In this document: positions 1 to 11,636 of the stretch, piece after piece
Position numbering within the stretch: position 1 is the first letter of the stretch
Layout: the number at the start of each line of letters is the position of its first letter
From: Chrysomallon squamiferum
Lineage: Eukaryota > Mollusca > Gastropoda > Neomphalida > Peltospiridae
Assembly (NCBI GenBank): GCA_012295275.1
Contig: CM022679.1
Coordinates: 14,546,842 to 14,610,841, forward strand
Reading direction: 5' to 3'
DNA: 64,000 nucleotides
Notes under the pieces: generated by a model
Told to the model about the DNA's origin: nothing
The model's input: the letters and a program-made list of their open reading frames with translations, nothing else
Database searches by the model: none
Translations under genes and position numbers: made by a program

Positions 1-378
1 ATTCTCAAACGGGTTTCCCAAAAGCTGGTTCACGGGTCGCATTTTGTTTTATTTACATTAAGAAGAGAATCCAGGTCGTGACTACGGCAAAGTACCAGAC
101 AGATACTGTCTCTGAACACAAACAAAAACGTGGCGACGAGGTTCAAGTGAGAGAAAATGTTAAAATGTCTTCATGTTTTTCATTCGGAGAATAAAACAGA
201 ATAAATGACCGAGGCGCGTCGTTGTATAGTATTAGTGTCTACAAATTATGGTTAATTATGAAAATGTTTTATTTTTATTTATTTTAGGTTGAAGATGGTT
301 AAATTGTTAAATTGGCTCTAAGAGTTAGCTAGTTATTTAGATATAATAACAATGATGATGATGATGATGATGATAATG

Positions 379-409
<31 letters not shown>

Positions 410-1975
410 TAATAATAATAATAATATATATGTATGAATATATGTACCTACTTATGTATTATGTTTTAATGTCTATCTGTCTGTCTGTATATATGTACGT
501 ATGTATATATGCACGTTTGTGTGTAGGAGTGTGGTACAAATGAATGTATGTATCAATGTAATAATGTAACCATATTTGTGTACACTGATTTCTCCATCTG
601 TATATCTCGACCTCGATCTCTCTCTCTCTTTCTCTGAGTGTGTGTGCGTGTGATTTCATATATATGCATTCTTGTCTTTATCTCTCTACCTGTGTGTACG
701 TATCCTGCAATAATACTTGATGTGTAAAAATTGTAAAATAATGAAGTCTAAAATCACATCACTGGCTTTGTAGTCCTCGCCACAACTAAAGTATTCAGAC
801 AGTCACATTTCTGCGTTTGCCTTTCTACACTGTCTTTGTCACATTATCTCTCAACAATAAGGTCATACGTGTTGTCTGAGTAGGAATTTACTGATACCAA
901 CACTGAATTCTCCTGTAACCATGAAATAAAACCAGGTTATTGTATATTAATTTATTTCCAACAGTCAACGACCTTAGTCTTTTATTATTATTATTAGTAG
1001 TAGTAGTAGTAGTATTGTTATTGTTGCTGTTGTATTATTTATCGTTTCGAGTAATCCTTAAAGTCAATTTTTCTTTTACTTGTTTATTTATTTATTTATT
1101 TTTTCATTATAATTTTTAAAATTAATTTAAGTATTCTATAAAACATAAATAAGCTTATAAATAATTCAATTTAAATATACATTATCGTTTGGAAAGTTCT
1201 AAAATTATTTTGTTTTTTTAATTTACTTTAAATATTTATAATCCTGTCATGTTATTTTTTTTGTATGTTTTTGTATATCATTATTTGACTAGAAACTGAT
1301 AATTATGATGACTTATTCCTGGGTTTGTGTGAGAGTTGGTTTTCCCTCTGCCTTTATACATAAGATGTACGAAGTAAAATACAGACAGCAGATATTTACA
1401 TATGCATATTTGAGTCATTTAGTGAAACAGCCAGACATGGATACTTAAAACAACATGCATGATTTCTAAATTAAACAAAATAAGCAAACAAAGTCGTTAC
1501 ATTAATCTTTCAGCGTCTGAAATATCAGTTACAGAATCTTTATATACAATTACACTAAAGCAAATGCGTGGATACATATATGTATTTTTGCTACACAATC
1601 CTGCTCCAATCTCTACTTAATTGAAAATCCTGTCTTGACGGAAACAAAACCTCTGCACGGCTGACTGTCACGATTTATTTCCTCACTGATAAAAGAAAAG
1701 AACGAGGACTTTCAGCAGAAATCAATGCTTTCAAATTATGTTGCCGAAATATATCGGCCACAGCTTCTGTTCAGGAAGACATCTGTTAGGAATTAAAGTA
1801 ATAGCTGGTTTGATTGGCTGTAAACGAATAAATCTTACCAGGCTGTTGATATACTTAATTCGTCTCATGTATTTATCCTGCAGTCACTTTGCTGTTGTCC
1901 GATGCAGGCTCTGCAGAGCCTCGCTGTAAATCGGCATTCTAACATTCGCAGATAAAACTATTATCTTACATACAT

Positions 1976-2006
<31 letters not shown>

Positions 2007-2420
2007 TATGATTATAAACAATAATACATTCAAACACAGAGAAAGTAAATGTATTCATAGTATCTTCTGCTTGTTAAATAAATACACTGTTATTACCACT
2101 TTTTGGGAAAATGTGAAAAAAAAAAAAAAAAAATATGATGCATTACAGAAGATCGCAAGAGTTCATCTATTACATTCACATGAAAAACAAGAATAAACAT
2201 AAACAGTATATGCTCATCTTATTATTTCGGAGGACTTTTTTGTTTGTTTGTTGATGTTTGATTTGTTTGGGGTTTTGGGGTTTTTATCTTGTTTTTTTTT
2301 TGGGGGGGTTTGTTTTGTTTTTGTTTCTGTTTTGTTGTTTCTGTTTATTATTCTGTTTATTAATATTTATTTATTTATTTTTGTCTTATATATGTGTGTA
2401 TGTGTGTGTGTGTGTGTGTG

Positions 2421-2456
<36 letters not shown>

Positions 2457-3149
2457 TTATTATTATTACATATTTATTTTTTATTTTTTATTATTTTACT
2501 TATTTAATTGAACTGGTTTAATCTTGAATGTTAAATATACGTCGTTAATTGAAATCCTGTATCCGTTTTTTTATAATTTCATGTGTGTGTGTGTGAAAGT
2601 AAGAGGGAATCAAATTATGTTTGGCTTTTCGGCGCTGTTCACTTTGAAAATAAGGAATTTGTAGTTTTACATGAAGCTTGTTACACCTAACAGCCGACGC
2701 AATTTTATGCTTAACCACTGTTAAATATTCATTTATTCATTTGATGTACAACGAGTCGTTTTTTCATGTGATACCGACCAGGATAGCAATCTGATTTTTC
2801 ACACACGTACAGAATCACGGAGTATGGAAATGGGAAAATACGTTTACGCCTGTAGACGTTTAAACACGATTCATCGTGACGGAAAAATCGAAGAACAGCA
2901 AGGCAGAAAGCACCTTCTGTTCTTTGCCAAGTTTACGAATACGCAGTTTTACGTTGCGTTGCTTCCGAACGCGACTTACGATTGCGATTTACGTCTGAGC
3001 TTAACGCCGCTGCGCCATTTTTCAGTCCACCGTTTCGTAGTTCAGAGTGTTGCCGCAATTACCCAATCACATTGCATGACAATACGGTCTAACGAACTGA
3101 TCTGACACAAAACACCAGTTTTATAACCGCTGGAAGCCTGGAACCAATA
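1..3149. other. Upstream flank of the Ly6-type gene; no gene recognised
   Basis: AT-rich sequence with scattered simple repeats: GAT/AAT triplets near 352-428, TTA/TAG near 979-1014, AC near 1975-2006, and a TG-then-TA tract at 2388-2453. A dispersed repeat copy lies at about 1030-1185. From about 2800 onward the base composition becomes more balanced and CpG-containing, and a 93-codon open frame occurs there, but it resembles no family I know and is more likely promoter-proximal sequence than a gene. Confidence 0.6.
1030..1185 (+). repeat. Dispersed repeat family A, copy 1
   Basis: Shares a common order of blocks with 32270-32415: ATCGTTTCGAG at 1041, an AT-rich TTTA-type stretch, then TTAATTTAAGTATT and AAATAAGCTTATAAAT. 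Both copies follow a (TTA)n-like tract. This is a short interspersed element or a decayed fragment of one. No coding capacity is visible and the class is unknown. Confidence 0.65.
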
Positions 3150-3411
3150 CGCCATGCCTGATCAGCGCATGGTGTCATATGAACCATACAAACACAAATA
3201 CAAATCAATAAGTGGCACCACGCATGCGCGCTGCTCTCTCAGGCAAAAAAAGAGAAAGCTTTGTCGGATGTTGTCAACGTAACGAAAAAGTGAAGAAAAT
3301 ACTGAAGTGCATTTTTGATCTAACCATGGAAACAAGCCGTGCGCGAGTGCGCCTGTAGCTTGTGGAACGGTTAAAAAATCCGACCTGAGAAGAGAAGAAA
3401 AGAAAGTGACA
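3150..3411 (+). promoter_or_regulatory. Candidate promoter and 5' UTR of the Ly6-type gene
   Basis: Immediately upstream of the ATG at 3412 the sequence is more GC-rich and CpG-bearing than its surroundings. It contains ACGCATGCGCGC at 3220-3231, close to the NRF-1 consensus, and a second CpG-rich block, GTGCGCGAGTGCGC, near 3339-3352. No TATA box is evident at a sensible distance. The start of transcription cannot be placed from sequence alone. Confidence 0.45.
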
Positions 3412-3484
3412 ATGTTTTTCCACTTGGCAGCCATTACTGGAATAGCCTATCTCGTTCTTAGTCTTGCTTTGCGAGTGAGATCAG
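3412..3484 (+). CDS. Ly6-type gene exon 1 (signal peptide)
   Basis: Encodes 24 residues beginning [10 protein letters not shown], strongly hydrophobic, then one base of the next codon. The donor reads TCAG|GTAAGA. The single left-over G joins TG of exon 2 to give a Val codon, keeping the downstream Cys-rich frame open. This ATG is the first in frame that gives a signal peptide. Confidence 0.8.
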
Positions 3485-6400
3485 GTAAGAAAAAAAAAAT
3501 CCAATAATGGCAATCAGGCAGCATTGGCATCTAACGGAAGATTTTTTTTGTTTGTTTTATTGATTTGACGGACTCTTGTCTTTTAATGTCACTTGATTTG
3601 TAATGTTTCATTGCTGGTAATCAGCTTAGTATTTGATGTAAGTAAAGTTAGGTTTCCAACTTGTCAGAACTGCACTGTGTTTACTCGTTAGTTACACTAG
3701 CATGACCTTTGTTCTGATCGACAGTCTACTTGTAGAAAAAAAATAAATAGAAAAAAAAATAAGAAAGATAAGAAATGTAAACATGTTATTCCAAACTGTA
3801 AATTATATAAAGATATTTCAACATATATGTTGAATGTATGTATGTATGTACATATATATTATGTATGTATGTGTGTATATATGTGTATGTGTGTGTGTCT
3901 GTATGTGTGTGTGTCTGTGTGTGTGTGTGTCTGTGTGTATTTTTTAAACCTCTCATAGTGTGATGCTTATTATCTAACATCATGGAATATAAAACTTTCA
4001 TGTTAAAAGCAAATTACAGAATCAATATAAAATGAAATGACGCCAGCTGAAATATTAATTTCGCCTAAGGGATTAATAGGCTAGAATCGAAAACTGAGAC
4101 ATTCGATGAAGATTTTAAATTATTTACCAGCCTTATGTCGTTTGTAATTTGATTTAGAATAAATGCAATTAATATTCCCAGAGAAGAAAAGAAAGTAACA
4201 AATTTGTGTAGACAGTTGAAATGGAGTGTCATGTTCTGCTCCTACGTTTGAGAATTAGATAAGTTTTTTTGAGAAATTATAATAGATACATTTATAATGA
4301 ATGAAAAAATATTTGATTTCTACAGGTATATGCGGCTATTTGTTCCAAAGTTATTTGATATTTTTCTGAATGATTCAGAATAGGGTAATCGGTTTAATGA
4401 TCTTTACATCTTTGTTTTTCTTTCATTTTTCATACAGTTAAACAAAAATCTGATGTAAATTTTGTTTCAGAACATTTGCCTATATGAAAAAGAAAGCTTC
4501 GTTGGATGTTGTCAACATGGCAAAAAAGTGCAATTTTATCTCATTTTTACATCGTTTTCATTCTTTCTTGAAACATTTCCTTCTGGGTTTTTTACCTGAT
4601 TTTATTTCAAACTAAAGAAATTAGTTTTGGGTTTTTAGCTTCCTTTTTCTCTTTCCTTTTCTCTTCTCATCTTTCTTTTGTCAGTGTTAAATACAATTCT
4701 TATTTTAATAGAAATATTTTATTTATTCATAATCTTCCTTTCCTTAGAAATATTTTATTTATTCATAATCTTCCTTTCCTTAGAAATATTTTATTTATTC
4801 ATAATCTTCCTTTCCTTCTTATATCTTATTTACATTTTCCCTATTCACCTTATAATCAATAGAAAATTCATCTTTCTTTCAGTCACATTTGACAAATTCA
4901 ATGAATTAATTTTTTTTATAACTTTCATCACTCGTCTATATTTGCAACACAACGTCAGTCAATACTCGTAATATGTTTCTTTCACTGTTTTAAAAACATC
5001 TTAAATCTTCGATTGGTTATCTTCTTCGTCTTCATCTTTTCTTCGTTTTCTTCCTGACAACCAGTATCACTTTATTAATATCGAGTGCAGTCATACTGTA
5101 CATGACGCTACGAATTACGATTGGTATTTCGGGATATTTATATCGATCCCAAGATCATCTGAAAGCCCTACAACACTGAACAAATCAATCACCTCCGAAC
5201 ACAACACTTAGAGGGTGGGGTGGGGGGAGTGATGAATGGAGCGAACGACTGGCACTCGGCAGGCTGTGAAATAAAAACGCTGACATCAAAAGCGGAATAA
5301 TTCACCGAACACGAACAGGAACGAGACCAGAACAGACGTAATATCTCGGCTCAAATGGCGTCAAGCGTCGATTGATTAAAAAGCGTACAATTAGCTACAT
5401 ATTGCCAGACCGTTATTGTTTGTTAGCAAACGAACATATTGATATTTAGAAGAAGAAAAAAGTCAATAGAAGTATGTGTTTTTTTCAAACATCTTTTCAC
5501 GGAAATCGCGGAATAAAAATAAAATAAAAAAGAAGATGAAGAAGAAGAAGACAGAAAGAAAAAGTAGCCATCGCGCGAATTACTGGATAAATTTAAAAAG
5601 ATTGAAAACAGAAGAAAAAAGATAGAGTATCCCATCGCGTGGCGTCAATCTTTTCCTCTCGCTGTCGGTATGGAGATAAACAACATACAACACAATGTTG
5701 CCGTGGATCAGAAATGTCAAGTGCATGTCTAAATCAAAGATTACGGCACTTTACTGACGTCATCAACTTAAAACTAGGCCAACATGAGAACTACGCATTT
5801 TATCTATGATGTCATGTTAACTGGAAATGATGACAATTTTGACTATGTTAAATAATAACAAAATATTTTTCTTTCAATACTGGATAAAAAATCTTCAGAT
5901 AATTCGAAAGGACTTCAGTGTTTATTAAATTAACAAATCTGTTTTTCAAACATTTTGCTTCGTATGGATTTACTGGACTAAACATTCTAATCAAGTGAAG
6001 TTTGAATTAGAAATGTACAACCACGAAACAGTTTCTTGGTTTCTTTTTAAAAATTTTGAATTTTAATTAGAATTAATACGGTAACGGTATTCGTGAATTA
6101 ACATGAATTAATATGTATTTTTATATTAGGAGTTGTGTGGAACAATTTAAACCTTGTTCGTGTTCGACACTCATTGCAGTTAGTCTTCATTTTGTTTTCA
6201 ATACAGGATACAGAAACAATTTTTGCTAAGGAAAATCAACCCTCATGGTATTACATTAACCGAGTACTTCAAAATATAAACCAATTTAAGATTAATAAAT
6301 AAATAATAAAAAAATTCCATCTCGACAAGAGGACTGCTTTATTTGCGATGTATTTTACATAAAACTGATCAAACGAAAACAAAACTGTCGATTTTGTTTT

Positions 6401-9400
6401 CCTTGCGTAAATGTCAGTGCATCCTAATTTGCAGTAACGACTACTTTTATAACCCCACGAATTCCCACTGTGCTAACGCTAACTGTCTGATTTTGTCTGT
6501 CGATGTTTCTGCTCTCACAGGACACTGAGTTAGACTGAACAGTCACTTTTTTTCTCAGTGATTTACCATTCACAGACCAGACAGTTTACCAGAAAGCTAA
6601 GCTGGGACTGGAGTTTGATATAAAAGGAGAATAATAAACAAATCATAGCCATGAACAATTGGCGGATTATTGATGTCTTTTCTCACTCGCATCCGTTCAT
6701 TCTACGTGTCCTAATTTCTTTCTTTCTCTATTCAGATCTTCCTTTCGCACAGATATGTTTTTATTCCTTCTATTTCATTCGACCGTCTTCCTTCCTTCCT
6801 TTTTCTCTCTTTTCCTTCGTTTTCCAAACATCGCTGCTTTCTTCAAATATTTTATCTTCATTATGCAATGTTAAGAATTTCTTTTGTTCTTCCTCTTTCA
6901 TTTAAACTATTTCATCACGCAGTCATTTTCCTCCGTGTCTCTTTGTGTGTTTCGTGTCAGTGTGATAGCATCAGTTAAACGTGATTTCAGAATTCTTGTT
7001 TCGCCTCGTTCATCAAAGTTTTATTCACTACTTTCCTGCCTTTCTCTTTCAAGTCATCGGTTAATAAATAATAATTCGTGTGCTCAGCCTCTAAAACATT
7101 AACACCATTTACATATGTATGAATTTTTATCATTCCTTCTTTGCAATTCCTTTCTATTATTGCTTATTATTTAACGGTAGCTAACAACGTAGAAACAACT
7201 TTGCTCAGTGCCTCCATTCGTCTATTTCCCTTTTCAGTTAGAATCTCATGGCTTACTGTCTACCAGAGCCACATACAAAAGCAATTTTACAGCAATGGAG
7301 AATGCATTTATAAAAGATATCGCGCTCTTAATGCAAAACATCTAGCGATTAAACCTGAAATATCATACGTTTTAGCTTCCAATACAAGTGATTGAAAAAT
7401 TAATCTAGTGTTAATGTTAAACAAGCCTGCTGTGTCTTTCTCTCGCTGTAATAAAAGCAGCTTTACGTTTGTGTCCACGGCTCTGTGTGTTTCGTCGATC
7501 ACTTTAACATCGATTAGCAATCAGTTTGTTTTCCTTCTCCTTCCTTCCTGTGTCAATATCATGTCGATTAGCTTTATTTGATTTTCTTTTTCTTTTCGTT
7601 CTGTCGTCTCAGAATGTCGATCAGTAGTCTGTGTGTTTCTGAAAGTCATTCATTTCTCAGATCAGGCGACGTGGCATTACGTATAAAAACTGATATTTTT
7701 CTGCGCCACGTTTTGTCACCCATGGGTGATAAATCGTGCTGATGTGTATATTTGGTGAATAATTTGTCACCCTTTCTTCGTGAACGTAATTATTTTTTAC
7801 CAGTCTCTTCATCTTCTTTTACATCTTCTCTATGTTCTCTTTCTTTAAATTGTGCTCACTTTATATCACAACACACACACATTCACTCACTCACATACAC
7901 ATGCTCACTCACACACTCACTCATACACACACTCACTAACACACTGACACACACACACACACACGCACACACAAGCGTTCGCTAACGCATCTCCAGGCAA
8001 ACACAACATTCCTTAGGACATACACAGACATAGATATACATATACATAATATTTATAAATGTACTATGAAAAATACTTTAACAACATGATTGGAGGCCAT
8101 TAATCAATTATTAGTTATTTTGGAGAAAGTCTTAAGATGAAAACCGCTACAATTTTCCACTGGCAGCAAGAAGTCTTTTCTGTAGACCTGATATCAGACA
8201 CCACAGTGGTTGTCAGATCAGTCACTGGGTCAGCCAGTTTTCACTGTAATTAAACACATTACTGAATATAATTTATTTTTTCTCTTTTGTATATTTGTAT
8301 ATGTATGTGTATGTATGTGTATCTATGTATGTACATATGCCTGAATGTTTGTCTGAATGTAAGTATGCATGTATATATGTGTATAAATATATATGTATGA
8401 GTATGTGTATGTATGTGGGTGTATTTAAATATACATATGTATGGCAGAATGTAATTTGCTCGTTTCTTGAATTTATTATATATTATATATAAACGTAGAC
8501 CATCGAAGAACATTAAACGCCAATAATTATCTCTAGATACGTAATAAAACAATTTTTAATTTACATCATCACTCGAATAAGCGAAATACTCCGTCTCATT
8601 CTTTATTGTTTCAGCTTTAATTTTGAACAATCTTTCTTGACTGAACCGCTATCATCGGTGCAGGTTTTAAGAGCATCAGATTTTTAGTCAGTTTCGCTCT
8701 GGAGTTTTTTAAACGAATATTCTCCATCTCGAAAATCTTCTGTTGATTAGTAGCCTTCCCTCGGTGCGCCAGTTTCTTTTCTTACGTGCACCAGAACATT
8801 TCTGTTACCTTTGCGTCTGCTTCGTCTGAAACTTTGACGTCTGGTTTCTCCACGTGAGAAAGATAAGTTAACGTCGTTTGCTCCGGTGCACTTATCGTTA
8901 ATTAGGCGCACCGGAAATGTTTTTATATGACTGTTACTAGTGAAAAATATAGTTTTCTTAACTGAAAATATATATGAGTTTGCACCTTCTCCCTGTTACG
9001 TATATTTTATTGTTTATGCGAACGGGAATTTACAAGCTGGGTCTAATTGTCGAAAAATCATCGGCTTCTCTTCTGCACGGAATTTCTCCGGTGCGCATAG
9101 TTTTCTATGTTGTGTTTTCTCCCCTTTTCTCTATCTGCTTCTTTCTCTGTGTGTACGTGTATGTCTGCTGGTTCGTGCGTGCTCGTGTGTGTGTGTGTGT
9201 GTAATTATGTTAATGTGTGTATGTGTGTACGAACATACCTTCCTGCATGTTTCGTTGGAAGCGGTGACTATCCTCGTGTACTGAGCAGACTTGTTTGAGG
9301 TTATTTCTCTCTCTGGTGCAATGTGTCATCGTTCTCCTCAGAAGTGCGGACGAATCGGTGTCATACGTTCGAGTCTCGTCAGCGACATCTAACGTTTGTG

Positions 9401-10160
9401 ATGTCTTTACCTGATTCAGTCCTTCTGTGTCAGTGCATTACCCGAATTAGATTTAAATCAGACATCAGAATATTTAAGTCTAAACATATGCACTGATCAG
9501 CTACATGCTACAGAACCTGATAAAAGGTTGACTGGTTTGAAAACAAATATTTTAGTCTCATCTTGTAAAGCGCCGTACAAAACGCAGTTCTGTGACAATG
9601 ATAATGTTGGCTGGTTTGAATAAGAACGATTAAATATGTTTGCCGTCGATTGTTATAACTGTATTTAGGGTATCACAAAGTAAAATAAAATGAAAAAAAA
9701 AAAAAAAATAAGGTAAAATAAAATAAAATAAAATAACGTAATGTAACATAAATAATAATATTAATGAATGAATGAATTAATTAATTAAAACAAAAAAAAA
9801 AAAAAAAAAAATGTCGACTTTTGTCTGCATCAACGAGAACTTTATGAGGTTTGAAAAACGAACAACAGACTACATTAGCTGTCGACTCTCGAGAGACTGC
9901 TTGGAGGTAATTGTCTTCGTCTTCAGCTAGCTGTAATAAAATAAGGTGCGGAAACGTCTGCAGTTTTCACCGATACGAGAAAGACACCAGCAAATAATTA
10001 ACTTAACTCGCCAGCGCGTTCAACGCGTCACCTGCGAAATAACAGCGAGCAGGGACCCTGAGAGAAATAAGCAAACACACCGGAGTAGTAATAAAGTGAG
10101 CTGAGACTGAGTATGTAATCGAATTTGCGACTCGTTATGCGAGTGTGTTTGTGTGTGTGT

Positions 10161-10257
<97 letters not shown>

Positions 10258-11598
10258 ACTGAATGAATGTGTGTGTGTGAATGTATGTGTAAGTGAAAAT
10301 GTGAGCAAGTGAATATAGAGGAAAGAATGAGTGAGTTTCTGTAAAAGAATATTTATTGTCAAACATAAAAATTATAAGGTTAATATCTAAAAGCGTTGCT
10401 CATTAATTTATCATAGTTTGTGGCGAGTGTTTTTCAGTCTGTTAAAAGATCTATTACGTATATTATCTGGATATAATCTTTGAAAAAAAAAACATTGTAA
10501 TTAAATAATATACATGTAAAACAGTTTATGTACAAAACAACAGAAGATTAAAAAATGTTAAAATTCCTTTTTTGTAAGTAATTGGAAATAATTGTTTTGT
10601 AGATTAAAATACAGTCCATGGAAGTATTTTTATTATATTAAATTATGGTTTTCAACGTGGTTTGTGAACTTTAAAAAAAATGGAGACAAAGAGGCTGTGT
10701 TTGTTTTTTGGTTTCTTATATCCACTAGTTAATAAAAAAATAAAAAAATGATTCGCTGAATTCACTAATTAACACGAACTAATTGGATCCAGTTAGCTGC
10801 ATCTTCTTTTTCATGTTCTTCGTGTTCTTCTTTTTGCTTTTCCTTACTGGACACAATAGGACTTGTTTAATTAATTTCTATTTCCGTATTACTGATGAAC
10901 TGTTTGAGCTTGTGTCTCTGAAAGCTTGAAAACGTGGTTTGAGACCTATCAGTGAATGGTTTATCTTGTTTTTCAAGATGCTCAAAAACATGGTTTTAAC
11001 CATGTCACTTATAAACATAATAATAATTTTCTGTTATCAGTATAACATTCTTATAAATCTGTAGGTAATGTATATAAAAAGATAGATTTATAACTCGTGA
11101 TATTTGAAACTGTAGTAGCGCTAGCATATCTGGTAATTGTTAGATATCGAAAACTGTATATTTGTTTACAAAAACGTTTACATACCAGATTTTAAATACT
11201 GTTTATGTCCGCGTTATATAAGTAGCTTATATTAGTAAGTTACATCTTAAAAATATTATTTATTACAATAAAATATGTGTATATTAAGCGTAGATAAATA
11301 GATATATACATGGATATATCTGTCTATCTATCTATCTATCTAATTATCTATCTATATATATATATACACACATACAGAGAGAGAGAAAGAGTGAGACTGA
11401 TGATAGATAGACAGAATTATAGATAGCTAGACAGATAGACAAACAGCATATATATATATGTAGATAGATAGATAGATAGATAAATATATATATATAACAG
11501 ATATATAGATAGACAGACAGACAGACAGATAGATAAACAGACAGACAGATAGATAGACAGATAGACAGATAGATAGACAGACAGATAGATATATAGAC

Positions 11599-11636
<38 letters not shown>

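Noticed and set aside
2824-3105. 93-codon + strand frame upstream of the Ly6-type gene
   Set aside because: No recognised motif or splice context; it lies in the more balanced promoter-proximal sequence where open frames are more likely by chance.
3162-3434. 90-codon - strand frame across the Ly6-type first exon
   Set aside because: Antisense to the promoter and signal exon; no family resemblance.
9360-9385. tRNA B-box-like GTTCGAGTC
   Set aside because: No matching A box, acceptor stem or cloverleaf could be built around it.
10028-10366. Ser-Leu repeat protein on the - strand
   Set aside because: Translation of a (GA)n microsatellite.
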